Positions 41,119 to 49,816 of a stretch of DNA of 64,000 bases are shown piece after piece. How positions within the stretch are numbered: the first letter of the stretch is position 1; each line of letters starts with the position of its first letter. Source of the DNA: Vavraia culicis subsp. floridensis (lineage: Eukaryota > Microsporidia > Pleistophoridae); the NCBI RefSeq assembly GCF_000192795.1, contig NW_007360610.1:1417-65416 (forward strand), read 5' to 3'. The translations under genes were made by a program, and so were the position numbers. The notes beneath the pieces are model-generated. The model was given only the letters and a program-made list of their open reading frames with translations. It did not search any database and had not been told where the DNA came from.

Positions 41119-43269
41119 ATGCCGAGCTACAAAGACAAAGAAGCCGAAAAACGAAACGGTGATGACGATGAATCTGAGAGCAATCACAGTGCTATTTCCG
41201 TCAACATTCGCTATTCTGACCAAAGCGACGATGCAAGGGAACACGATAGCACGAGTAACGATGAGGACAGGCCAAGTAGGAACAGACTAAGTAATAGGGA
41301 CTACAGTATCATAAACAGAGACGAGAACGAAGAGGACGAAGGAAATGAGTACTACGAGAGGAACAACGTAATTAATCTGGAGAACGACACAAGCACGTAC
41401 CATTCGTACGATGCGCGTGAAAGAAGAAGCCTGCATGATAGTGACAGTACGTTAACAAAGGATAGCGACTATAATGCCCTTGAGAAGGAGTCTCAGTCGA
41501 GGATATCACGCTTTTTTACAAGGATGTTTGTTTTTTTCGACAGAGTGCTTGAAGTTGATTTCTTTTACTTTTTCTTGGGCAGCGTTCTCATCCTGATAGT
41601 TGCGCTGTGCATACCAAGCGGCTATTTATACACGTGCTTTCAGAAGGAAGAGGGCAGCGATACGTTCAAAGAGCACGTATTTAAATTGCGCATGGTATTT
41701 TTGTGCATTGCAGGCATTTTGTTTGTCATCGGATGCATTGCCTCGTTCATCTACCACGTAGCACAGATCTTGCTGAAGTATCTTGGTGAGCAGGACGGCT
41801 GGTTTGCAACATTTGCATCTCTTAACTGCCATCTTGCCATGATGATTGCTTTGGTTACGCTGTTGGTTACCTTCACATACAAACGAATGACCAATTTGCA
41901 GTTTGCCAAAGGTACCAATCTCGACATCAGCCATGTCTTGAGCACGCTCCTGTTTGCCAATTTCCTTCTTACTTTAAAGACCTTTATACTGAAAAAAGTC
42001 AGCTTTACCTTTAATTTCAGCAATTATCTGAACAGGATTAGATTGGTTCTACTGGACGAGTACTTCAAGAGTTTTCTAAAGGGGTTAAAAGACTTGGATT
42101 CGATCGAGGGCTCGAAGAATGATTCTTACTGGAAGAATTTCCTACCGTCCGGCAAGAGTATGTCTCAGGAGAAGGCCATTCAAGTGTTCGATAAATTTTT
42201 TGTCAATGATATCAAGGGAAAGGACATTGAAAAAGTGCTCCTCTCCGAGTTCAGCAAATTATACGCCCGGCAGTTAGATCCGTTTAAGAGGGATCAGATT
42301 CTCAAGAAATTTTGGCTCAAGCGTTCAAAAAAGATATACTCGGCCTCCACCGCAATTAACACGTTCAGTACAATTAACGACTTTGCTGGCCTGTTTGCAA
42401 ACCGAGAGCTGTTTGAGCGTTTCTGTAAGCTGCTGAAGATCAAGCCCAGAGATGTGTACAACGAAAGGATGATCTACGCCCTGTTGGAGCGTAGAGACAC
42501 AGAGCACTATTTTCTCAGCAGAAGCTTTGAACAGAACAATGCTGCACTGAATAGAGTGGGGTATACGCTGTCTGTGGTGATCGCTTTTGTAGCCCTCAGT
42601 ATCTTTTTGGGCATTTTCCTGAACAAAACGGATGCCACCATCGATATTATCTCTGCATTGTTTGGTACAGGTTTTATCCTCAACTCTACGATAAAAGAAG
42701 CGATAAGCAGTACGGTGTTCGTATTCTGTGTTAAGCCGTACGATATTGGTGACCGTGTATTCATTTTCATAGACAACGAGTTAGAAAATCTGGTGGTAAC
42801 AGAACTGAACGTGCTCTCGACCACTTTCTGCAGGTTTGATGGCATATACGTGGTAATACCTAACATTGTGCTTGCCAACAAGGCCATCACCAATGTACGT
42901 AGGAGTAGCATCATGTCGGAGGCACATGTAATACAGGTGAGCAGTGATACGCCAATACATAAAATAGAGCTGCTTAAATACAACATAAAAGCATTCCTGC
43001 ACCTCAATAGGAATTACTACACCGAGTTTTTCATGTTAAACTACGATCATATTGAAGATTCGAACAAATTATTTATCAGGATTTACATGCAGTACGATGA
43101 CAATTGGCAGGATTACGAAGCATTCCTAGAAAAGAAAACGTTCTTCCTATGCTTCCTGAATAAGACGGTTAACGATTTGGGAATAACTTACGTGCCGTTA
43201 ACACAGAGGGTGAATCTTGTGAGGGAGAATGGTAAGATTAAGCAGAGTGCACGTACCGATGTATCGTGA
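41119..43269 (+). CDS. MscS-family mechanosensitive ion channel
   Basis: 716 residues. Residues 1-130 are acidic, Ser/Asp/Asn-rich and cytosolic. Four hydrophobic segments follow (about 146-175, 190-220, 230-255, 270-293), then a long hydrophilic loop, then a hydrophobic hairpin (about 483-536) whose second half, ALFGTGFILNSTIKEAISST, is the pore-lining helix, followed at once by PYDIGDRVFI (540-549) and the beta domain with VVIPNIVLANKAITNVRR, hallmarks of MscS. The layout (extra N-terminal helices, long loop) is that of fungal Msy1-type channels in internal membranes. A role in osmotic balance is plausible. The start is supported by GGGG five bases upstream. Confidence 0.88.
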   Translation: MPSYKDKEAEKRNGDDDESESNHSAISVNIRYSDQSDDAREHDSTSNDEDRPSRNRLSNRDYSIINRDENEEDEGNEYYERNNVINLENDTSTYHSYDARERRSLHDSDSTLTKDSDYNALEKESQSRISRFFTRMFVFFDRVLEVDFFYFFLGSVLILIVALCIPSGYLYTCFQKEEGSDTFKEHVFKLRMVFLCIAGILFVIGCIASFIYHVAQILLKYLGEQDGWFATFASLNCHLAMMIALVTLLVTFTYKRMTNLQFAKGTNLDISHVLSTLLFANFLLTLKTFILKKVSFTFNFSNYLNRIRLVLLDEYFKSFLKGLKDLDSIEGSKNDSYWKNFLPSGKSMSQEKAIQVFDKFFVNDIKGKDIEKVLLSEFSKLYARQLDPFKRDQILKKFWLKRSKKIYSASTAINTFSTINDFAGLFANRELFERFCKLLKIKPRDVYNERMIYALLERRDTEHYFLSRSFEQNNAALNRVGYTLSVVIAFVALSIFLGIFLNKTDATIDIISALFGTGFILNSTIKEAISSTVFVFCVKPYDIGDRVFIFIDNELENLVVTELNVLSTTFCRFDGIYVVIPNIVLANKAITNVRRSSIMSEAHVIQVSSDTPIHKIELLKYNIKAFLHLNRNYYTEFFMLNYDHIEDSNKLFIRIYMQYDDNWQDYEAFLEKKTFFLCFLNKTVNDLGITYVPLTQRVNLVRENGKIKQSARTDVS

Positions 43270-44223
43270 AAAGAAGCGTATGTAACAATAAAAGGGAAAA
43301 TATGCGGTAGAACATTCAGTTTAGGTGTTTAGCACGTATAGCGTACCGAGGGGTAGAAGTTGTAATTTGCACTGATGCTTAATCGGGTATTTAAACGTAT
43401 GAGAGCGGTGAGGCAATTAATTTGGAAAGATGGTCTGTTTAAATGATGGACATGTTAATTAATTAAGAGTTTATCAACAGAGCAATTAATTTGGTAGTAA
43501 CCCCTCATTATTTTAATGTGGCACTGTGCAGCATCAGTTTTGCACCATAGCTGTTACTTCACCCATTCACCATGGTATAGAGCTGGTGATCGGTATCAAA
43601 TGGCGGCAGCATTGAGAAATATTAGTTTATTGAATGGGTGCCTTTCCACGACACATTCTCGTAAGCAATATTTGCGTTTAGAACTGCATTTTTTGCAATA
43701 TGAGGTGATCACAATGATGATACCATCAACGTAACCATCCTGCTGTACTTCTCATAACATTAATGCTATAAAGCACCTTCCACGAAGCATTGCGTATTCA
43801 TAGTCTATGCTAGACTCTTTTACGCATGGACCTAGGAATAAAACATATTTTATAGATGAGCGGTTCCTTCATTCTGTATTTGAAGTATTTAAGGAGAGCT
43901 TTTCTATTTATGCCGGTACGGAGCGTAAAAATGGTAAAATCTTAGTTATTGTTGTGAAGAACCTTTCATATCAATGCTAACCAAGCTGTGTTCCCAAAAT
44001 AAATAGCGGTTACTTGTATAGATTACAACTCTTTTTCCGTTATCACATGCAGATACCGCAATTTTTCTGTTAATAATTAAAAGCATTTTCATACATTCTT
44101 TAAACTATTATTTTTTGTACCATTATTTATTCTAGTACTTCATCTTTTGGTTGAGCTTTCTATCCTTTGCTCCTCCCATTTCATCCTTTTCGCACACCTT
44201 TATTCTTCTCTCACAAATAACTC
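43270..44223. other. Intergenic region
   Basis: No supported gene; a 72-codon frame at 43516 has a CCCC 14 bases upstream, outside the usual spacing, and no protein character. Confidence 0.45.
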
Positions 44224-44331
44224 TATTCCCTTATTCCCTTGTATTCCCTTATTCCCTTGTATTTCCTTGTATTTCCTTGTATTCCCTTGTATTCCCTTGT
44301 ATTCCCTTATTCCCTTGTATTCCCTTAATCC
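44224..44331. repeat. TTCCC minisatellite upstream of NDC80
   Basis: About eleven head-to-tail units of the type TATTCCCTTG, TATTCCCT or TATTTCCTTG (10 or 8 bases) end 22 bases before the NDC80 start. It is pyrimidine-only apart from scattered A and G, and most units contain CCC. Confidence 0.9.
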
Positions 44332-44344
44332 AAAAAATAAAGAA

Positions 44345-44347
44345 CCC
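44345..44347 (+). promoter_or_regulatory. C-run start signal of NDC80
   Basis: CCC, six bases before the ATG at 44354. The frame is open back to 44147 through the T/C-rich minisatellite, which is not taken as coding. Confidence 0.55.
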
Positions 44348-44353
44348 TTCAAA

Positions 44354-45826
44354 ATGCGCCGCAATACTTTGACGCCAGCTCGTGGCCGCTTATCCCTAGC
44401 ATACCCTTCAAGTCCCGTACCCGAAAAAAGAAACGTGCGCAGCTCCTCGTATCAAGAACAATGCATCACAAACGTGCAGTCATTTCTCGAAGAGCACAAC
44501 TACGAAAACACATCGCATAAAAGCGTACGCAACCCCACACTCAAAGAATTCCAGAACCTTTTCAAATTCGTAATTTCATTTTTCTACAAAAACTGGGAGT
44601 GTAAGCGCTTTGAAGACGATGCAATGCTGCTTATCAAACAGATCAAGTATCCGTACGTAAACGAGATTAACAAGAGTCATTTGGTGACCACATCTCCACA
44701 TTCATGGCCGGTTGTTCTGTCATTTATCAGCTGGATGGTAGACATGGTACGATTTGTTGGAGTGTGTGAGGCTGAGGAGACCGACATGTTCTTGGAGTGC
44801 TGTTTTGATGGGTATCTGCGATTCATGGAGGGTGTTGACAATCATTTTGAGGACAGGTTGAGCGAGCAGTTCAGGAAGAAACATGAGATGAAGATAAGGG
44901 AATATGAGGATAGGATGGATAGAAAGAGGGATCTAGATGATAAGCTGGGAGAGTGGGAGATGAACGGAGAGAATGCAGCGCTTAAGAGAAAAATTGAGGA
45001 GCTTGAGGACGATAGGAAATCGATAATGGATGGTTTTAAGCAACTTGAGGTAAAAAAGGAAAAGTACCAGAAAATAACTGAAAAGTATGCAGAGGAGATT
45101 AAAGATCTGAACGATGGTATGGATGCGCTTCAGAGTGAACGGAATAAGCTGAAGGAGTGCATAGGTAAGCAGAGGATAAACGTGGACAGTTACAAAGAGA
45201 TGAATGGGCGGAAGAATGAGCTACTCAAGCAGCTTGAAAGGATAAAACCGGAGAAGGAGAAGTGTTTTGTGATGCTCAGCGAAAAGGAGAAGGAATTGAG
45301 CGTGTTGAGGGAGGAGATGGAGAAGTACGTGCACGATTTTAAATGTGTGAGCGGATTGAGCGCATCACATGATGTGAATGATACGTTAGAGGATGCGATA
45401 AATGTGCTGAACGAGCGTATAGTTGTGCTGGAGGAGAAGAAACTTTCACTTGAGGAGAAAAGAAACGAACTGGCCAACCACGCATCGTATCTTGAGGAGA
45501 ATATCAAGCACCTGAACGGCAGGCTGCTCAGCATAGGCAAGTTGTACCTAGAGAAGAAGGAGATGAGTGACCTTGATGAACACAGGGGCAGAAAAGAGAT
45601 GGACAAGCTTGATAATGAGCTGATGAACCTCACGATTGAATCAAACAATTCGATTCTGCTGAGCGAGCAGGCACTGCAACGAGCAAAGATACAAATGGAT
45701 CGGATAGTAGGTGAGATAAGGAATGAGCAGGACGAGGTGAGCAAGGAGATTGTAAAGTTTTATGGGATGATGAGCAATGACTTGGAGAATGCTGTTGCAG
45801 TGGCAAAGGAAATTGGAGAGTTGTGA
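44354..45826 (+). CDS. NDC80: Kinetochore protein NDC80 (HEC1)
   Basis: 490 residues (human HEC1 642, yeast 691). Microtubule-binding subunit of the outer-kinetochore NDC80 complex. A basic N-terminal tail (MRRNTLTPARGRLSLAYPSS) is followed by the calponin-homology domain (about 32-150), with NPTLKEFQNLFKFVISFFY and the NDC80 signature TTSPHSWPVVLSFISWMVD. Then comes one long coiled coil (about 165-485) that pairs with NUF2. The coil is shorter than in yeast and the C-terminal globular part seems reduced. The basic tail keeps several Ser/Thr next to Arg/Lys, fitting Aurora-type control by analogy. Confidence 0.93.
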   Translation: MRRNTLTPARGRLSLAYPSSPVPEKRNVRSSSYQEQCITNVQSFLEEHNYENTSHKSVRNPTLKEFQNLFKFVISFFYKNWECKRFEDDAMLLIKQIKYPYVNEINKSHLVTTSPHSWPVVLSFISWMVDMVRFVGVCEAEETDMFLECCFDGYLRFMEGVDNHFEDRLSEQFRKKHEMKIREYEDRMDRKRDLDDKLGEWEMNGENAALKRKIEELEDDRKSIMDGFKQLEVKKEKYQKITEKYAEEIKDLNDGMDALQSERNKLKECIGKQRINVDSYKEMNGRKNELLKQLERIKPEKEKCFVMLSEKEKELSVLREEMEKYVHDFKCVSGLSASHDVNDTLEDAINVLNERIVVLEEKKLSLEEKRNELANHASYLEENIKHLNGRLLSIGKLYLEKKEMSDLDEHRGRKEMDKLDNELMNLTIESNNSILLSEQALQRAKIQMDRIVGEIRNEQDEVSKEIVKFYGMMSNDLENAVAVAKEIGEL

Positions 45827-46311
45827 GGACCTTTTGATGGAACAGATGGCATGTGGTACTGTGGCGAGGAGAAGTGCCCTGAATTGAAGAGCGTAATTGT
45901 AATGTTTCCTGATCACAATAATTGCATACACGACAGATTCATTCTGCTTGTTAATTTCAGCTCTGCTCTCAAACCAGAACGTGCCAGAGAAAAGGCGTAA
46001 TTTGGAGGTGGTGCCCACGGTTGGTGGTTAAAGGTACTCAAACGAACGAAATAATCTTCAGTGATGCACTGCAGTACAAAACTAAGTTTAAATAAATTTA
46101 TTATCAACACGAATTAACGATTACGTGGTAGATCCGCTCTAAAAAGTAAAAAAAGACGCTTTCACTTGCCATAGCATACCTCTATACGTACGGCGTGCCA
46201 TCTCTTTCATTCAAATCAATCACACCCTACAATCAGCTGTTTATATGTGGTCTCCTCCCCTCATACGTAAGTGCATGTCCTCCACAACGACACCCGTAGC
46301 GTGCACCAACA
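45827..46311. other. Intergenic region between convergent genes
   Basis: No gene seen between the convergent NDC80 and dynamin genes. Confidence 0.55.
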
Positions 46312-48345
46312 CTAGCCCTTCCTAATTATCCTCAGCAATCGTTCATTCTCCTTTACTCTGTCCCCTGCTTCCCCGCTCTCACACACAAACTTGAACTCCT
46401 CAGATCGTCTCAGCATCGCCATCCTAAACTCCGTCCTGAAAAAATCTACGAAGTAAAAAAACATGCTCTTAACGAAGTAATGCTCAATTTCTTTCTTAAC
46501 AATGCCGTAATACGCATTTACATACGTGGTCATGAGATCAAGGGACATGCCCAGCATATCCTTCTTGCGTTCGAATATGCTGTGGCTCACTGTTGGTGTG
46601 TTAAAGTCAGGGTGGTCTACGTCTACGTATGACTGCTGTATCCGGAAGTATTGGTCGATGTTTTGTATGAATTTTGTTCTTTGTGTGCTGAGCATTGCTG
46701 CTGCTGCCTCGTTAAGCTTGAGAATGACTTTTGCCCTCAGATCGTTGTCAAGGGCACTGAGGAACGGGTCGGTTGTTTCACCCGTGTTATCGCTTATCCC
46801 CCCCCTCTCGGCAAGGAAATGCACGGGCGAAGGCTTCGGATCATCGCACACCCGCCCCTTCTCGGCAAGGAACCGTATGGGTGAAAACAAACTGAAAAAG
46901 CCTTTTCTGTCCACCCGCACATCTTCACCATGCTCATGCACACTTTCACCGTTCCGTACACTTTCCACGTACATCTTCACCGCATCGCACACTTTGCCAA
47001 CCCTGCCTACGATCTGCACGTGCAGATGGTCTGTCTTTCTCCTTATGTAGTGCATGAACTGTGCTTCGTTCAGAAAAACGTTCTTCATTTCGATAGTTAC
47101 GTGCAGATCCGCCAGCTTGGCGTACGCCTTCAAATTGATCTCATCACTGAGCAGCTGACCGGCACTGTGCTCATTCTTCAGCTTGAGGCATACATGGTGA
47201 ACATATTCATCAACCATTCGATAGAAGTACGTTATATCGTTCCTTTCCATCTCTCTCAGCCTGCTGTTCTCCATTTCCAGCGTATCGCGTAGCTCACCGA
47301 GAAATGCCCGCGTCTTCTCCTTGAACGTGTCATACACCCGTTCTATCAGGTACAGCGTGCCTATACGCGGATAAAAAGCGTTGAACCTTGTCCTGAAGAA
47401 TCCCTTTTCTCGCTTTGCATGTTCCTCCATGCTCACGCTGTGCAACGCCTTCGTGTTCCTGTTTATTACGCCCACATAGCCCAGTCCTAGTTTTATCTTC
47501 GTGTTCTCCAGTATGGTGCGTATTGACTGCCTGTCATCCACCAGATCAAGCTTGGTGACCACACCCATTGTTCGTGTGTATCCTGGATCGCACAGCCGTG
47601 CAATTTTCAAGGACTCGGAGTTGACCAGATCTACGCACCCGTTAATCACGGCCAGTATGATTGAATTGGTGTTTCGGCAGTAGCCCATGTTCAGGTCATC
47701 AACTATCTGCTCTATCTCATTGGGCTGTGCACCAACCGGTACCTTGGTAAGACCGGGCAGGTCTACCAGTGTTATATGCACCGTTTTGCGCAGATACAAC
47801 GTTAAAATAATTTGTTGTGACGATATCTCTTTCCGACTACCGCACAGCAATGCCATCTTACGTCTTATCTCCTCCTTTACAACGGACAGGTCATAAACAT
47901 CGTTGCCATCCGAGAACATGGCGTACTCCCTCGTAATTTTACTGCTGCGCCCCTTTTTAGGACAGTCCGCGGAGCTGTACGTATCAGCCGTATTATCCGC
48001 ATTGCTCGTACCAGGCTCGTTCTCTCCATTCACACTCCCCCCACGAACCATTCCGCACTCTCCTCTGCTCATATCACCACATTCATTCCCACTCTCCACG
48101 TTCTCCTTATTATCACATCCCCAGTAATCCTCGCCAACATTCCTCAGATTGATAACAACAGGACACCGCGTGACCAGGTCATCCCCCTTGGGCAACAAAT
48201 CGTGTCCTATGATACGTTCTAACACGCTGCTCTTGCCACTGCTCTGCGGACCAATTACTATTATTTGTGGCAGCTCTATTCGTGCGGTTGGCTGCAGAAT
48301 TTGCTGCAGTTTGATGAGCTTTGCTATGTGGGGTGGTAGGGGCAT
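46312..48345 (-). CDS. VPS1: Vps1-type dynamin-like GTPase
   Basis: 677 residues (yeast Vps1 704). Large GTPase that constricts membranes in vacuolar/endosomal or organelle fission. G1 GPQSSGKS (32-39), switch Thr in LVTRCPVV (Thr59), G3 DLPG in HITLVDLPGLTKVP, G4 TKLD; a middle domain follows and a GTPase-effector-type helix closes the protein (FFRTEFRMAMLRRSEEF). No PH or proline-rich domain, hence Vps1/Dnm1-like. A low-complexity insert of about 65 residues (from about 70) with many Asn, Gly, Cys and Glu lies in the GTPase domain, between the switch region and the residues before G3. A second polar insert near 545-575 contains two similar PxxFLAE(K/R)G stretches. The start at 48345 is fixed by CCCC; the frame is open further up. 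Confidence 0.88.
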   Translation of the reverse strand: MPLPPHIAKLIKLQQILQPTARIELPQIIVIGPQSSGKSSVLERIIGHDLLPKGDDLVTRCPVVINLRNVGEDYWGCDNKENVESGNECGDMSRGECGMVRGGSVNGENEPGTSNADNTADTYSSADCPKKGRSSKITREYAMFSDGNDVYDLSVVKEEIRRKMALLCGSRKEISSQQIILTLYLRKTVHITLVDLPGLTKVPVGAQPNEIEQIVDDLNMGYCRNTNSIILAVINGCVDLVNSESLKIARLCDPGYTRTMGVVTKLDLVDDRQSIRTILENTKIKLGLGYVGVINRNTKALHSVSMEEHAKREKGFFRTRFNAFYPRIGTLYLIERVYDTFKEKTRAFLGELRDTLEMENSRLREMERNDITYFYRMVDEYVHHVCLKLKNEHSAGQLLSDEINLKAYAKLADLHVTIEMKNVFLNEAQFMHYIRRKTDHLHVQIVGRVGKVCDAVKMYVESVRNGESVHEHGEDVRVDRKGFFSLFSPIRFLAEKGRVCDDPKPSPVHFLAERGGISDNTGETTDPFLSALDNDLRAKVILKLNEAAAAMLSTQRTKFIQNIDQYFRIQQSYVDVDHPDFNTPTVSHSIFERKKDMLGMSLDLMTTYVNAYYGIVKKEIEHYFVKSMFFYFVDFFRTEFRMAMLRRSEEFKFVCESGEAGDRVKENERLLRIIRKG

Positions 48346-48348
48346 TGA

Positions 48349-48352
48349 GGGG
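48349..48352 (-). promoter_or_regulatory. C-run start signal of the dynamin gene
   Basis: CCCC on the minus strand, three bases before the ATG at 48345. Confidence 0.6.
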
Positions 48353-49816
48353 TGCAGTCCGAGCCATTTTAAGTGGTGGAGTTGCAGTGGCAGGTAGGAA
48401 ATGGAAGACAAGATTTCTAGGCCTCGTGTGGCGGATAAAAAATGGGAGATCGTGCATTCAAATGGACGTAGTGATGTGGTGCAAGTGCATTTGGACATGC
48501 TGCGGTGAACAGATAGATGAAAGAGAGATGCGTATCAGTGCACCGAGGATGAATAAGTGGGCGCAATTGAACAGAGCCTTACCTCAGGAACAGGTACGAG
48601 CGGTAGATGGAAAGGAACCGAAATGCAGCACAAGTTCATGTGAGAATGGGATGGACAGCACATGTTAGTGTGCTATAGGAATTAAAGAGCGGTGTGCAAC
48701 ACTAACAGCAGATAAAACTGCACGATCATAAAGACATGCGCTCTAAAGGGACATTTAACGCACAAAGTGGTTCATCACACAAAACCGGGCAAGTAGAGCG
48801 TGTCAGACCGGTAGTACAGTAGAATGGGGAGGAACACGGTAACTTTAATGGTCGTATCACGGGCATGATGTTTTGGCTGGCACGTGAACATGAGTAGATG
48901 CGTAGTACGCCCTGTTCTAGAAATAACGAACAACGTGAGCAGAACAATTAAATGCGTTTGAAGTGCTTGGTTGTGCGGTGTATCCGTACGAGATAAAAAT
49001 GTGAAAGACACGCCGTATTTTGGGATAAGAGTGTTGCCACCAACAAAACGATAAAAATGGCATTGATTGATGCACAGGAAAGCGCATCAAAAGGGCTACG
49101 CCTGCTCAGGAAGAATCGGGCACACCTACCAGACCGGACCAGGGATGTACGGTTGTTCGGGTGTTACGGCGTATGAGGTGGTGCGCAAACGATTGTTGGT
49201 GGGAAAGAGCTCCAGTCAGATCACCGTGCAAGAACTGAACATTATCGCGGTTCCGAAGAGTTGAAATGCCTTGCTACCGAATCAGCTCACCAATTTACAT
49301 CTCTCACGCTTTTGATGCTACGGTACTCCTCAACCGTTCTAAAACACCTTTTACACCTGCTCGATGTCCATGGTGCGAGTCAAGACCGGTTGCAATGGTT
49401 TGCCACCGGCATTTAGAATGTACCATTCATATCACGAACTAATCATCATTTAGCGCATCAACGGTACGCTTGGCCTTTCATAAGCTAATTCGTTTTTCAT
49501 CAAATCCGTGGTCAATCATGTAAATACGCAATTTACCTACTGCCCTGTTTAATTAGATCATTAGCGGTTGCTGGCCCGTTTTACCGGTTCATTCGGTTGT
49601 ATGAAAGCGTTAGTGCGCATGTATCATCCGGTACACGAGTAGCACCTCGGAACGCGTTTAAACGCATTGCAGTAAAACTAAAACACTCAAACTGCTCCTC
49701 AACGAATAACTGCGGCCGTACCTGATCCGTTTTAAAACCATCCAAGGGCAGGAACGTGAACTGTCTCACGTATCGATTTGTGATTGGTGTACAAGACGAA
49801 TAAAAGAGTGCGATAC
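48353..49816. other. 1.5-kb intergenic region, relatively G/C-rich
   Basis: Higher in G/C than most gaps here. Two overlapping plus-strand frames (from the ATG at 49057, 39 codons; from an ATG near 49070, 64 codons) look partly protein-like, but neither has a start signal. Nothing else seen. Confidence 0.4.

Noticed and set aside
43516..43734. 72-codon plus-strand frame with CCCC upstream.
   Set aside because: The C-run is 14 bases from the ATG, outside the spacing of the confirmed genes, and the peptide is not protein-like.
44147..44353. N-terminal extension of NDC80 through the TTCCC repeats.
   Set aside because: It begins at a non-ATG codon, is low-complexity, and the C-run plus basic-tail ATG at 44354 fits the family.
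48179..48668. Frames on both strands at and upstream of the dynamin start, including a 115-codon plus-strand one.
   Set aside because: They overlap the dynamin N-terminus antisense or lie beyond its marked start, with no motif.
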